Shown here in pieces: positions 1 through 8,607 of a stretch of 64,000 bases of DNA (position 1 is the stretch's first letter; every line of letters starts with the position of its first letter). A model generated the notes under the pieces. It ran no database searches. It was not told the DNA's origin and saw only the letters and a list, made by a program, of their open reading frames with translations. This DNA comes from Bin18 sp965242795 (GTDB taxonomy: Bacteria > Desulfobacterota > Binatia > Bin18): contig OZ251505.1 in NCBI GenBank assembly GCA_965242795.1, positions 2,728,001 through 2,792,000 on the forward strand. Reading direction: 5' to 3'. A program made the translations under genes and the position numbers.

Positions 1-930
1 AACATCGGCCTGTTGAGCGATACGGACTTCGCCCACCGCCACGGCGCGGAAGGCGTGGGGCTGTACCGAACCGAGGTGCCGTTTCTCACCTACAGTGACT
101 TTCCGGACGAGGACGCGCAACTCGCGCTGTACCGGCGCGTACTGGCCGGCATGCGCGGCAAGCCGGTGACGATCCGCACGCTGGACCTCGGGCCGGACAA
201 ATATCCCGCGTACATGAAGCTGCCGCAGGAGGACAATCCGTTCCTGGGCTGGCGCTCGATCCGCATCTCGCTGGAGATGGCCGACCTGTTCAAGGTCCAG
301 TTGCGGGCGATTCTGCGCGCCGGCGTGCACGGGCCGGTGCGGATTCTGTTTCCGATGATCTCCAGCGTCGAAGAACTGTTGCAGGTCAAGGATCTGCTCG
401 CCCAGGCCAAGGCGGAGTTACGCCGCGAGGGCCACGCGTTCGACGCCCCGATGCCGGTCGGCATGATGATCGAGGTACCCGCGGCCGTGTGGCTCGCCGA
501 CCGTTTCGCGCAGGAGGTCGATTTCTTCAGCATCGGCACCAACGACCTCGTGCAATACCTGCTCGCGGTGGACCGCAACAACCGCAAGGTGGCCGGCCTC
601 TACGAACCCTTGCACCCCGCGGTGTTGACCGCGATCGAAACGACCGTCGCCGCGGCCAAGCGCGCGGGCAAGCGCGTCGGCATGTGCGGCGAGATGGCGT
701 CCGACCCGCTGTGCACGCTGCTGCTGTTGGGCCTCGGGCTGGACGAACTCAGCATGGAGCCGTTCTTCGTGCCGGTCATCAAGCGGGTCCTCCGCTCGCT
801 GTCGTACACCCAGGCCCAGGCCCTGACGCAGGAGGTGGTGCAACTCGGCACCGTGCGCGAGGTGAAGGGGCGGCTGTTCTCCGCGATCAAGGATCTCGGC
901 ATGATCGAACTGGTGGAGATGTATCATTAG
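1..930 (+). CDS. ptsP: Phosphoenolpyruvate-protein phosphotransferase, PtsP/enzyme I type (3' part)
   Basis: The reading frame is open from base 1, so the N-terminal part lies outside the window; about 309 C-terminal residues are present. The PEP-binding TIM-barrel of enzyme I is recognisable: GVGLYRTEVPF, RTLDLGPDK, NPFLGWRSIR, MMIEVPAAV, FSIGTNDLVQY and GMCGEMA, the last carrying the catalytic Cys that protonates enolpyruvate. Enzyme I takes phosphate from PEP and passes it to HPr or NPr in the cytoplasm. The wording LDLGPDKYPAYM and the run up to the C-terminus look more like the nitrogen-PTS paralogue (PtsP) than the sugar PTS EI, but the GAF domain that would settle this is not in the window. 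The HU-like gene follows 149 bp downstream. Confidence 0.85.
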   Translation, partial: NIGLLSDTDFAHRHGAEGVGLYRTEVPFLTYSDFPDEDAQLALYRRVLAGMRGKPVTIRTLDLGPDKYPAYMKLPQEDNPFLGWRSIRISLEMADLFKVQLRAILRAGVHGPVRILFPMISSVEELLQVKDLLAQAKAELRREGHAFDAPMPVGMMIEVPAAVWLADRFAQEVDFFSIGTNDLVQYLLAVDRNNRKVAGLYEPLHPAVLTAIETTVAAAKRAGKRVGMCGEMASDPLCTLLLLGLGLDELSMEPFFVPVIKRVLRSLSYTQAQALTQEVVQLGTVREVKGRLFSAIKDLGMIELVEMYH

Positions 931-1079
931 GAGAGAACCCGCCCGCGCCGCGGTCGTGCCTGACCGTGCGGGCCGGATATGCTAGGAAGAAGAAGGGTGC
1001 CGGCGGTGCGGAGCACGAACGGCCGGCGTCGTGGCAAGAGCCGTCCGCAAGAACTCCAACGAGGGAGGAGGATGTCAGC

Positions 1080-1382
1080 ATGACGAAGACGGAAATGGTG
1101 AAGAAGTTGGCGGAAATCTGGGGGGGCGAGATGTCCAACCGCCAGGCCGGGGAACAACTCGACGCGTTCGTCGAGTTCGTGACCAAGACGGTCAAGAAGG
1201 AGAAGGAATTGAAGGTGCCGAATCTGGGCACGTTCCGGCTCCGCCAGTTGAAGGCGCGCAAGGGACGCAACCCGCAGACCGGCGAGTCGATCCGCATTCC
1301 GGCGCGCAAGAAGATCTCCTTCACGCCGGCCAAGATATTCAAAGAGTCGATTCTTCCCACGCCGCGTGCGCGCAAGAAATAA
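1080..1382 (+). CDS. HU/IHF-family DNA-binding protein
   Basis: A 100-aa basic protein with the HU/IHF fold. Residues 1-45 form the helical dimerisation part, residues 46-60 read VPNLGTFRLRQLKAR (the family signature G-F/T-F around the beta-arm base), and the arm carries GRNPQTGE...IPARKKISFTPA with the conserved NPxTG where HU proteins intercalate DNA. The start is ATG 1080, preceded by a strong Shine-Dalgarno GAGGGAGGAGG (1061-1071). The frame is open upstream but only through GC-rich non-coding sequence. The Lys/Arg-rich end is typical. It could be a nucleoid protein or an IHF-like regulator; sequence alone does not decide. Confidence 0.85.
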   Translation: MTKTEMVKKLAEIWGGEMSNRQAGEQLDAFVEFVTKTVKKEKELKVPNLGTFRLRQLKARKGRNPQTGESIRIPARKKISFTPAKIFKESILPTPRARKK

Positions 1383-1489
1383 CCCGACGGACCGGCACGG
1401 GCCGCCGCATGCCGGCGGTCCGATGCCGGGCACTTTCCTCCCATCCCTCCCTCGCGGGTTCGGACACCCGCCACGGTCCCCGTCTCCCC

Positions 1490-2128
1490 ATGCGTTACGC
1501 GGTCAAGGAAATTTTCTTCACCCTCCAAGGCGAGGGCGCGCAGACCGGCCGTCCCGCGGTCTTCTGCCGCTTCGCGGGCTGCAACCTGTGGTCGGGTCTG
1601 GAGCGGGACCGAGCGACCGCGGTGTGCCGGTTCTGCGATACCGACTTCGTAGGCACGGACGGCCCGGGCGGTGGGCGGTTTGCCGCCGCGCACGACTTGG
1701 CCCGCGCCGTGGCCGCGTGCTGGCCGATCCGTTCCGCGGGCGGTGATCCGTTCGTGGTGTGCACCGGGGGCGAGCCGCTTCTGCAACTCGACGCCACGCT
1801 GGTCGAAGCTTTCCACACCGAGGGATTCGCCGTCGCGGTCGAAACCAACGGCACGCGCGTCCCTCCGTCCGGCATCGACTGGACCTGCGTGAGCCCGAAG
1901 GCCGGTGCAGACCTCATCCTTACGCATGGCGATGAACTCAAGCTGGTCTATCCGCAGCCGGACGCGCCGCCCGAACGATTCGCCGCACTCGACTTTGAGC
2001 AGTTCTTCCTGCAACCGATGGACGGTCCGCAACGCGAACGCAACACGCGGCTCGCATTGGAGTACTGTCTGACGCATCCGCGCTGGCGGCTGAGCCTGCA
2101 AACGCACAAGATGTTAGGCATTCCGTAA
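1490..2128 (+). CDS. queE: 7-carboxy-7-deazaguanine synthase, CX14CX2C type
   Basis: A 212-aa radical-SAM enzyme that converts 6-carboxytetrahydropterin to 7-carboxy-7-deazaguanine in queuosine/7-deazaguanine biosynthesis. It starts YAVKEIFFTLQGEGAQTGRP, the usual QueE opening. The cluster-binding cysteines are spaced C-x14-C-x2-C (GCNLW ... VCRFCDTDF) instead of the common CX3CX2C, which matches the recognised QueE subfamily with the enlarged first loop. CTGGEPLLQ is the SAM-binding GGE motif, and SPKAG and ELKLVYP complete the family set. ATG 1490 gives the conserved N-terminus. No other queuosine gene is in the window. Confidence 0.92.
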   Translation: MRYAVKEIFFTLQGEGAQTGRPAVFCRFAGCNLWSGLERDRATAVCRFCDTDFVGTDGPGGGRFAAAHDLARAVAACWPIRSAGGDPFVVCTGGEPLLQLDATLVEAFHTEGFAVAVETNGTRVPPSGIDWTCVSPKAGADLILTHGDELKLVYPQPDAPPERFAALDFEQFFLQPMDGPQRERNTRLALEYCLTHPRWRLSLQTHKMLGIP

Positions 2129-2694
2129 AGGGCAGGAGGTTCGGCTTACAAAGGGAATGACCGACATGATGGTCCTGCGCCGTTTCGATACCCTCCAATA
2201 AGCTCAGGGACCTTCCCATCCCTAAGTTCGTTGAGCCTGTCGAAACGAACTCCGATGTCACCTCGGCTGTCGCATCTCACCCACGACCCTTTGACTCTTC
2301 GACAAACTCAGAGTCTAGCCCGCTGATTTCGGTCCCTGAGCCCGGTTGGTGAGTCTGTCGAGTCATGTCGAAGGGCATCGAAACGGGCGAAGGCTCGTCT
2401 TGTATATAATTCCCAAACATTGTCCTTCCATCATTTCTGTGAAAACCGGAATCCAGCAGAAACATGTCGACCTGCGGCGAACATTAGGGAGCGATAACTC
2501 TTCACCTTCCCCTCTCCCTAGCCCTCTCCCACCAGGGGAGAGGGGATGAGAAAGAAGTAATAAAAGCGATTGCAAGTTCATAAACGTTTCTCTGACGCAC
2601 CCCCTTGACGTGAGGGCAATCGTTCTTAGGTTTGCAATGTATCGGATACAACGCACGTGTCGGACACGCACCTTACACAGAGGAGGTAGACACC
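2129..2694. repeat. Intergenic repeat cluster upstream of hsp20
   Basis: No convincing gene. It holds a TCGACAAGCTCA-type repeat in inverted orientation (about 2185-2345), the common leader module ATACAAGACGAGCC on the minus strand (2391-2414), a fragment of the GGAATCCAG repeat (about 2430-2460) and a CCCTCTCCC/GGGAGAGGG palindrome (about 2503-2549). A possible promoter for hsp20, TTGACG (2605-2610) with a weak -10 near 2627, lies at the end; I could not decide between sigma-70 and heat-shock sigma. Confidence 0.7.
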
Positions 2695-3192
2695 ATGCGA
2701 CATGAACCGAGGCAACGCGAACTGAATGTGTGGCGAGACCCCTTCGAGATGGGTCGACCGTGGAGCGACGTGGCGTCCCTGTTCAACGACTTCTTCTCGT
2801 CCCGCGACTGGCCGGGGCCGCGGGCGGACGTCTCGCCGTACCCCCGCATCGAAAGCTACTTGGAGGACGACCTTTTGCACATCAAGGCCGACCTGCCCGG
2901 CGTGGACCCCAAGGCCGTCCGGATCGACCTGGATGGCAACCGGCTGACGCTCAAGGGCGAGCGTAAGGCCGAGCGCGGGGACAAGAACGCCAATGGCTAC
3001 TTCCACCGGGAGTTGTCCTACGGCGCGTTCTCTCGCTCCTTCGTCCTGCCCAAGGGCATCGACGCGGGCAAGATCGCCGCCACGGCGAAGAACGGCACCC
3101 TGGAAGTGACGGTGCCGATCCCCGAGGCCGCGGCGCCCAAGCGGGTCACGGTGCAGGTCAAGGCGGACGACCATCTAGCCCAGGCCGCCTGA
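2695..3192 (+). CDS. Hsp20/alpha-crystallin small heat shock protein
   Basis: A 165-aa small heat-shock protein. The alpha-crystallin domain spans roughly residues 45-150: YPRIESYLEDDLLHIKADLPGVDPKAVRIDL, then NRLTLKGERKAE, and the characteristic FSRSFVLPKGIDAGKIAATAKNGTL-EV strand set with A-x-x-x-N-G-x-L. It is an ATP-independent holdase that forms oligomers with unfolding proteins. The start is ATG 2695 behind AGGAGGT (2681-2687). It ends 24 bp before a strong intrinsic terminator and is probably monocistronic. The preceding 560 bp contain only repeats. Confidence 0.95.
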   Translation: MRHEPRQRELNVWRDPFEMGRPWSDVASLFNDFFSSRDWPGPRADVSPYPRIESYLEDDLLHIKADLPGVDPKAVRIDLDGNRLTLKGERKAERGDKNANGYFHRELSYGAFSRSFVLPKGIDAGKIAATAKNGTLEVTVPIPEAAAPKRVTVQVKADDHLAQAA

Positions 3193-3215
3193 CCGGCCCG
3201 TTCACCTCTCAACCG

Positions 3216-3246
3216 ACGGGGGCTCATTGCGAGCCCCCGTTTTTTT
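3216..3246 (+). terminator. Rho-independent terminator after hsp20
   Basis: Perfect 10-bp stem ACGGGGGCTC (3216-3225) / GAGCCCCCGT (3231-3240), 5-nt loop ATTGC, followed by a run of seven T (3240-3246). Confidence 0.92.
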
Positions 3247-3598
3247 GGGGGGAATTAAATACAAGATGATCCCGCGTCCGGTGCGACATCCTTCAATAAG
3301 TTACATGAACAAAGCTCAACGGGCCGGACCCTGAGCTTGTCGAAAGGTCGAAGGGTCGAACCATGTCGAAGAGTCGGGTTGGGGTGCGGAGGCCGAGGTG
3401 ACGTCGGGGTTCGTTTCGACAAGCTCAACGAACTTAGGGATAGGAAGGTCTCCGAACTTGCGTCGCCTTTCCTTCTTAATCCCTCTCCCTCCAGGAGAGG
3501 GTGAGAGTTTTCCCCAGACTTGATCTAGGGGAGAAGGTTCGACTCCCTCTCCGAACAGACCACCAATTTCAAACTTGGACACTACCGGGCGTACCCCA
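3247..3598. repeat. Repeat-filled gap between hsp20 and comM
   Basis: No gene seen. It contains the leader module (3251-3274, GGAATTA then ATACAAGATGATCCCG), a TCGACAAGCTCA repeat copy (about 3310-3460) closely similar to that at 6780-6945, and a short CCCTCTCC/GGAGAGGG palindrome (3481-3500). Confidence 0.75.
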
Positions 3599-5122
3599 CT
3601 ACTCCTGCCGGTCCAGCGTCCGATATTGGATGGCTTGGGCGATGTGGGCCGCGGCGATGCGCTCCTCGCCGGCCAAGTCGGCGATGGTACGCGCAACTTT
3701 CAGGATGCGGGTGTAGGCGCGCCCGCTGAGCCCGAGGCGCTGCATGGCGCTCTCCAACAACTGCTCGCCGCCTTCGTCCGGCTGGCAGTAGGCGCGCAGG
3801 TCGCGGCTCGACATCTGCGCGTTGCAGAAGAACTTGCGGTTCGCGTAGCGTTGCAACTGAATCTCGCGCGCGGCGTTGACCCGTCCGCGCACCGCGGCCG
3901 AGTCCTCGCCCGGCAGGGTGTCGCTCAGATCCTTGTACTTGACCGCGGGGACGTCCACCTGAATGTCGATGCGGTCCAGCAGCGGGCCGGAAATCCGCGA
4001 GCGGTAACGCCGGACCTGGATCGGCGAGCACGTGCAGTTGTGCTGCGGGTCGCTCAGAAACCCGCACGGACACGGGTTCATCGCCGCGACCAGCATGATG
4101 TCGGCCGGATACGTGACCGAGCCGATCACGCGCGAGATCGTGACCTGCGCGTCCTCCAACGGTTGGCGCAGCACTTCGAGTACGTTCTTACGGAATTCGG
4201 GCAACTCGTCCAGGAACAGCACGCCGTGGTGGGCGAGCGACACCTCGCCCGGTTTGGGGACGCTGCCGCCGCCGATCATCCCGGCGTCCGAGACCGTATG
4301 GTGCGGGGTGCGGAACGGCCGCGTGGCGATCAGCGCGCTGCCGTTGAGCACCCCCGCCACGCTGTGCACCTTGGTCGTCTCGATCGCCTCGCCCAACGTC
4401 ATACCGGGCAGCACCGTGGGCAGGCGCCTGGCCAGCATGGTTTTGCCCGAGCCGGGCGGGCCGACCAGCAATACGTTGTGCCCGCCCGAGGCGGCCACTT
4501 CCAGGGCGCGCTTGACGTGATCCTGGCCCTTCACGTCGCTGAAGTCCACGTCGTAATCGGAGAACCGCGCGAACAGACTGTTCACGTCCACGGTCGTCGG
4601 CTCGACCGCCTGCTCGCCGTTCAGCAATCGGACGGCCTCGCCCAGCGTGGACACGCCGAAGACTTCCAGCCCATCTACGACCGCGGCTTCGGCCGCGTTC
4701 CCGGCCGGGACGACCAGTCCCTGTAACCCGTGCTGTTTGGCCATGACGGCCAAGGGCAAGCCGCCGTGCACCGGCTTCACACGACCGTCGAGGGAGAGTT
4801 CGCCGAGAATGGCGAAGGACGCCAGCCGCTCTTTGGACAGCCAGCCCTCCGCGGCCAGAATACCCAGCGCGATCGGCAGGTCGTACGCAGCGCCGTCTTT
4901 CTTCAGATCGGCAGGAGCGAGATTGACGGTGATACGCCGAGCGGGAAACTCGAAGCCCGAATTCTTGATGGCCGAGCGGACGCGGTCCTTACTCTCGCGG
5001 ACCGGGCCTTCGGGCAATCCGACCGTCGTGAATTGGGGCAGGCCGAGCGCGGCATCGACTTCGACCTCGACCAGCAGCCCGTCGATCCCTACCAGCGCCC
5101 CGGACATCACTGTCGCCAGCAT
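3599..5122 (-). CDS. comM: ComM/YifB-type Mg-chelatase-like AAA+ ATPase
   Basis: 507 aa, full length for the YifB/ComM family. The N-terminal ChlI-like domain (about 1-190) contains GLPEGPVRESKDRVRSA and NLAPADLKK. The central AAA+ module has Walker A GPPGSGKT and Walker B VLFLDELPEF, and NPCPCGFLSD...C-T-C is the family cysteine pattern. The C-terminal helical domain has SGRAYTRILKVARTIADL. ComM homologues act as hexameric helicases that extend branch migration of incoming single strands during natural transformation. The start ATG 5122 gives the conserved MLATVMSGALVGIDG opening. With comEC, comEA and pilT nearby this supports transformability. Confidence 0.93.
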   Translation of the reverse strand: MLATVMSGALVGIDGLLVEVEVDAALGLPQFTTVGLPEGPVRESKDRVRSAIKNSGFEFPARRITVNLAPADLKKDGAAYDLPIALGILAAEGWLSKERLASFAILGELSLDGRVKPVHGGLPLAVMAKQHGLQGLVVPAGNAAEAAVVDGLEVFGVSTLGEAVRLLNGEQAVEPTTVDVNSLFARFSDYDVDFSDVKGQDHVKRALEVAASGGHNVLLVGPPGSGKTMLARRLPTVLPGMTLGEAIETTKVHSVAGVLNGSALIATRPFRTPHHTVSDAGMIGGGSVPKPGEVSLAHHGVLFLDELPEFRKNVLEVLRQPLEDAQVTISRVIGSVTYPADIMLVAAMNPCPCGFLSDPQHNCTCSPIQVRRYRSRISGPLLDRIDIQVDVPAVKYKDLSDTLPGEDSAAVRGRVNAAREIQLQRYANRKFFCNAQMSSRDLRAYCQPDEGGEQLLESAMQRLGLSGRAYTRILKVARTIADLAGEERIAAAHIAQAIQYRTLDRQE

Positions 5123-5566
5123 GGCTTCTGCTACCCGAGTTGCCGCGGAAAATCAATTTCCGCGGGAGCGATCTCCCTGCCCCCTCTCCCACGAGGGGAG
5201 AGGGGGACAGAACGAGCCGAGGAACGATTCGAAGCTGATCCACTTGCTTCGTTCTTTCCTCGCTCCCTTTCTGAGTCCGCTTCATGGCGCTAGTGTTCAT
5301 GGACTTGGGTAAGCCGCCACGCACCCCATCCCCAGAGCTCTTGAGCCTGTCGAAGGGTGTCGAAGGATCGAAAGGTTGAAGGCGAGAGGGGGTTTCTTCC
5401 ATTCCCTCCCCCCTTGTGGGGGAGGGCTAGGGAGAGGGGGCAGAAAAGAATGGCGGGCCGTGCAGGAAAAGGGAGAACGGAAGGAGGCCGCTGGCTCTCT
5501 CGCCTCAAAGGCTTGGAGGAAATGCCGAAGTATCGGAGTATCCCGACGGGAAGAAAGGGGCGCGGC
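5123..5566. repeat. Gap with two GGGAGAGGG palindromes
   Basis: It holds one palindrome copy at about 5175-5210, a TCGAAGGGTGTCGAAGG-type fragment (about 5335-5380) and a second, longer palindrome copy (5403-5441) carrying GGGGGAGGGCTAGGGAGAGGGGG. No gene is supported before 5567. Confidence 0.65.
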
Positions 5567-5719
5567 ATGACCATTCGGATCGACCTGCGCAGTGTCATGA
5601 AATGGCTCGTCTGGCTGTACGTGCTGACGGCTTCTAGTGTGTATTTGTTCTTCGGAGACGGTCTGAGGGACCTGGATCGTGCCGTCGAGAGGCTCGCTCT
5701 CACCGTACTCAATAGGTGA
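5567..5719 (+). CDS. Small predicted membrane protein
   Basis: A 50-aa ORF with one probable transmembrane segment (about residues 10-27, VMKWLVWLYVLTASSVYLFF). ATG 5567 has a purine-rich AAGAAAGGGG (5551-5560) at suitable distance. I do not recognise a family. It lies 48 bp ahead of the LLM oxidoreductase and is co-directional with it. The evidence is the hydrophobic segment, the start context and the unusually low GC of the frame; it could be spurious. Confidence 0.4.
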   Translation: MTIRIDLRSVMKWLVWLYVLTASSVYLFFGDGLRDLDRAVERLALTVLNR

Positions 5720-5767
5720 GGGACGGACGATTTGGCATAACGACACCAAAACGAAGGAGGGTTTCGT

Positions 5768-6712
5768 ATGGCTCGAATCGGAGTAGTGGTCGCCAATTTT
5801 TCGGGGTTGACGTTTTCGGAGTTGCAGGACTTGGCAAAGAAAGCCGAATCCGCCGGCTTCGAGGCGATCTTCTCCCCGGAGTTCATGAACGACGCACTGA
5901 TGAACTGCCAACTCATGGCCCAGGCCACGTCCAGGATCAAGGTCGGCACGTGGATCGCCAACATCTATTTGCGGCACCCGGCGCTGTGCGCGCAGTCGGC
6001 CATTGCGATTGACGACGCCTCGGACGGCCGGCTCATTCTGGGGCTCGGCGTCAGCCACCGGCCCATCGTCGAGGGGCTGTATCAGGAGAAGATGGACAAG
6101 CCGCGCACCTTCCTGCGCGAATACATCGGCACGGTGCGCGACATGGCCGCGGGCAAGGAACTGCCCGGCATGGCGATGCAGCCGCGCGCCGCCAGCCACC
6201 ACATCCCCATCTACATCGGTGCGCTGGCCTTGAGTACCGCCGCCCTGAGCGGCGAACTGGCCGACGGGGTGATGCTGTACCTGTGTACCAAGAGCCGCAT
6301 TCCCGCGGCGCTCGCCGCGTTGGACACAGGCGCCGCCAAAGCCGGCCGGACGCGCGCCGACGTTGACGTGACGACGGGCGTGCTGTCGTGCATCCACGCC
6401 GACATCGGCTTGGCAACCGAGGCGGCGCAGAACAATCTCGGCTTCTACGGCGGGCTGCCGTATTACAACAAGCTGTTCCGCGACAGCGGCTTCGAGGCCG
6501 AAGCGGCCAAGCTGGCCGATGGGAAGGGGCAAGGCGCCTCTGCCCGCATGGCGGAAGAACTGTCGGTCATCGGCCCGCCGGAACGCTGCCGCGAGCAGTT
6601 GGCCGCCGTCCGCGAAGCTGGCATCGACCTGCCGATCGTGAACCCTGTGCCGGTCGGCGACCAGACGTATGCCCAGGCCGTGCAAGCGGCGATCGAGACG
6701 TTTGCGCAGTAA
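5768..6712 (+). CDS. LLM-class F420-/flavin-dependent oxidoreductase
   Basis: A 314-aa luciferase-like TIM-barrel. It opens with IGVVVANFSGLTFSELQDLAKKAESAGF, then IKVGTWIANIYLRHP (the second strand/loop), GRLILGLGVSH (the diagnostic G-R-x-x-L-G-L-G-x-S cofactor-binding strand), IPIYIGAL and LSGELADGVMLYL (the A-D-G motif). These enzymes transfer hydride or oxygen using F420H2 or FMNH2. Which cofactor is used here cannot be read with certainty, though the organisation resembles F420-dependent members. The start is ATG 5768 with AAGGAGGG (5754-5761). Confidence 0.88.
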   Translation: MARIGVVVANFSGLTFSELQDLAKKAESAGFEAIFSPEFMNDALMNCQLMAQATSRIKVGTWIANIYLRHPALCAQSAIAIDDASDGRLILGLGVSHRPIVEGLYQEKMDKPRTFLREYIGTVRDMAAGKELPGMAMQPRAASHHIPIYIGALALSTAALSGELADGVMLYLCTKSRIPAALAALDTGAAKAGRTRADVDVTTGVLSCIHADIGLATEAAQNNLGFYGGLPYYNKLFRDSGFEAEAAKLADGKGQGASARMAEELSVIGPPERCREQLAAVREAGIDLPIVNPVPVGDQTYAQAVQAAIETFAQ

Positions 6713-6953
6713 CGCTCGCCTCAGTGCGACAACGCCTCACCCTTCGCCAGGATCAGGGACCGACCTGAACGGCTGGACCCTGAGCTTGGTCCCTGAGCCT
6801 GCGGGACCTTGAGCTTGCGGTGTCCTGAACCTGTCGAAGGATCGAAAGGTCGAAGGGCCGGGGATAAGGTGCGAAGGCCAAGGTGACATCGGGGTTCGTT
6901 TCGACAAGCTCAACGAACTGAGGGATGGGAAGATCTCTGAACTTGCGGGGGTC
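6713..6953. repeat. TCGACAAGCTCA-type repeat copy
   Basis: A non-coding repeat. The part from about 6840 to 6945 is nearly the same as 3365-3460 (GGTGACATCGGGGTTCGTTT, then TCGACAAGCTCAACGAACT and GGGATGGGAAG). Its end abuts the remains of higB. Confidence 0.8.
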
Positions 6954-7224
6954 TTGATCGCGTCGGCTTCCAACACAAAGGACTAAATCGCTTCTACGAG
7001 GACGGAGACCGACGAGGAATATCGCCACGTCTCGCCAGGAAGATAGCCCGCCTCGGCTTAGCCGCCACCCCAACGGACATGGACCTACCGGGCTTTCGAC
7101 TTCATTGATTGAGGGCGAACCGCGCCGGCTACTGGGCGGTTCAGAGGTCTCCGGTAACTGGCGCATCATATTCCGCTTTGACGGGTCGGACGTCAGCGAC
7201 GTAGAATTGATCGATTACCATTGA
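6954..7224 (+). pseudogene. higB: HigB-type toxin, frameshifted
   Basis: Joining three frames gives a HigB/RelE-fold mRNA interferase. TTG 6954 reads MIAS. A second frame (codons from 6965) reads FQHKGLNRFYEDGDRRGI...ARKIARLGLAATPTDMDLPGFRLH and then hits TGA at 7106-7108. A third frame (codons from 7105) reads LIEGEPRRLLGGSEVSGNWRIIFRFDGSDVSDVELIDYH and stops at 7222-7224. F-x-H-K-G-L, MDLPG-x-x-LH and GNWRI-x-FRF are HigB hallmarks. One missing base near 7105 and a two-base excess near 6966 break the gene, and a dispersed repeat sits directly upstream. The antitoxin gene begins 13 bp downstream, the normal higBA order. Confidence 0.75.
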
Positions 7225-7237
7225 GGGAAACCGGGCA

Positions 7238-7528
7238 ATGCCGAAGCATGACCCCCCACGTCCCGGCCTGTCCGTTCGCTACGACTGCCTGGAGCCGCTT
7301 GGTCTCAGCGGAACCGAAGCCGCGGGCAAGCTCGGGGTGAGCCGGAAGCAGTTGTGGGTCATCGTCGACGGGCGGGTGAGAATCTCGCCCGAGATGGCGA
7401 TTCGCCTCGACAAAGCCTTCGGTGGGAGCGCCCGCGCGTGGGTTCAGTTACAGGCGGCCTACGACTCGGCCTGGACGATGAAAAAGGCCCTGGACATCAA
7501 AGTCGAACGTCTGGCCCCTGCGGCGTGA
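7238..7528 (+). CDS. higA: HigA-family antitoxin (XRE helix-turn-helix)
   Basis: 96 aa. The helix-turn-helix covers about residues 25-70: LGLSGTEAAGKLGVSRKQLWVIVDGRVRISPEMAIRLDKAF is the typical HigA sequence (L-G-V-S-R-x-x-L, R-I-S-P-E-M-A-x-R-L), and the tail W-x-x-L-Q-x-x-Y-D matches the family. HigA neutralises HigB and represses its own promoter. The start ATG 7238 follows GAGGGA (7223-7228). The partner toxin upstream is broken, so this is probably an orphan antitoxin. Confidence 0.9.
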   Translation: MPKHDPPRPGLSVRYDCLEPLGLSGTEAAGKLGVSRKQLWVIVDGRVRISPEMAIRLDKAFGGSARAWVQLQAAYDSAWTMKKALDIKVERLAPAA

Positions 7529-7594
7529 GTGTTCCGTTCCCCAGGAGGCGCGGCTCTCCCCTCCGTACTCTGGCTGCTGCTTTACAAGTGCATC

Positions 7595-8209
7595 ATGTCG
7601 CTGTTCGAAGCCTGGGCAGAGGAACAGGGGGTGACGCTCTCTCTCGATGCGTTGCGCCAAATGGACTCCGTCGCCCGCAAGCAGATCGCCGAAATGCTGG
7701 GAGTGTATTTGAGCGATCCCTGGAGGAACGGAGCCGCCCACGCACTGTATAACCTAGGAGTGGAGGCGGACGATCAGGAATTACCCTTCGACCTGTACCC
7801 GTGGGGAGCCGACACTCAGGCCGAGGCGTGCCTCATCATCGGCGCGAATGAATATGGAATACAGGCCCGCCCGCACGGCACTCCCCGGACCCTAAATCCT
7901 CTGGCAGACAATCATACATGGGGTGAAGTTCTTGTCAGCGTCATTATGGATCTCAAGATTCCCTGTCAGGTTGACGAGAAGTCGGAGGAGGAATTCGAAT
8001 CCGTCATCTTCGAGTATGTCGTCGAACAGGAATGGAAGAGCAAAGACGAGCGAGAACGGCGGAAGATCCAAAAATTGATAAACCAGCAACTCGAACTCAT
8101 CAGTGGACTGAAGATAGCTGGCCTCAATGCAAACAAGCGGCGTTGGGTTTCAATTTGGTGTTTCGGGCGGCAAAACGAGGCGAGTTTAATAGCTATATAT
8201 AAGCGGTGA
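7595..8209 (+). CDS. Hypothetical protein
   Basis: 204 aa, soluble, no domain recognised. The N-terminus SLFEAWAEEQGVTLSLDALRQMDSVARKQIAEML suggests helices. Residues about 130-190 are strongly charged (EKSEEEFESVIFEYVVEQEWKSKDERERRKIQKLI), probably a long helix. ATG 7595 is chosen because the frame upstream is GC-rich and overlaps higA closely; no strong Shine-Dalgarno is visible. The gene's 3' half is clearly AT-richer than its neighbours, which with the adjacent higBA points to an accessory patch. Confidence 0.55.
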   Translation: MSLFEAWAEEQGVTLSLDALRQMDSVARKQIAEMLGVYLSDPWRNGAAHALYNLGVEADDQELPFDLYPWGADTQAEACLIIGANEYGIQARPHGTPRTLNPLADNHTWGEVLVSVIMDLKIPCQVDEKSEEEFESVIFEYVVEQEWKSKDERERRKIQKLINQQLELISGLKIAGLNANKRRWVSIWCFGRQNEASLIAIYKR

Positions 8210-8607
8210 AAGTCGCAAGATAGATGAACCGTACGTTTGGTACGAAGATCATGATGAAAATAGCAACGCACGGCCTCAAGGTCGGGCTCAGGATGGTCGA
8301 CGTTGCACCGTGGGCTTGGTTAGCATGGGACGTCTTGTCGTTCTTTTTCGGCCCTTCCCGTAAACGACTAGTTCCGGTCACCGTTTTGATACACCAACAT
8401 TATTTTTGGCATAACATCCGCCATGATAGCCGCTGCTATCTCTATCCTCATGGGGTACGATGATATGGGGGGATAGTGAAAGTCCTATTCGCACATGGGT
8501 TTGGGGGAGAAGACGACGGGCGCATGTAAGATGCGCTGTGTGCGAGTTTCGCCGCGTCAAAGCACACGCTTGTCCCATTTCGCTGGAAAGCGGGGAATCT
8601 TCGCTCA
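8210..8607. other. Gap of lower GC, no supported gene
   Basis: A 79-codon open frame (8224-8463) with a hydrophobic stretch exists but has no ribosome-binding site or recognisable homology, so I do not call it. No repeat family copy or hairpin stands out. Confidence 0.5.

Noticed and set aside
8224..8463. 79-aa ORF in the gap after the hypothetical gene
   Set aside because: Hydrophobic patch but no Shine-Dalgarno, no homology and no neighbour support.
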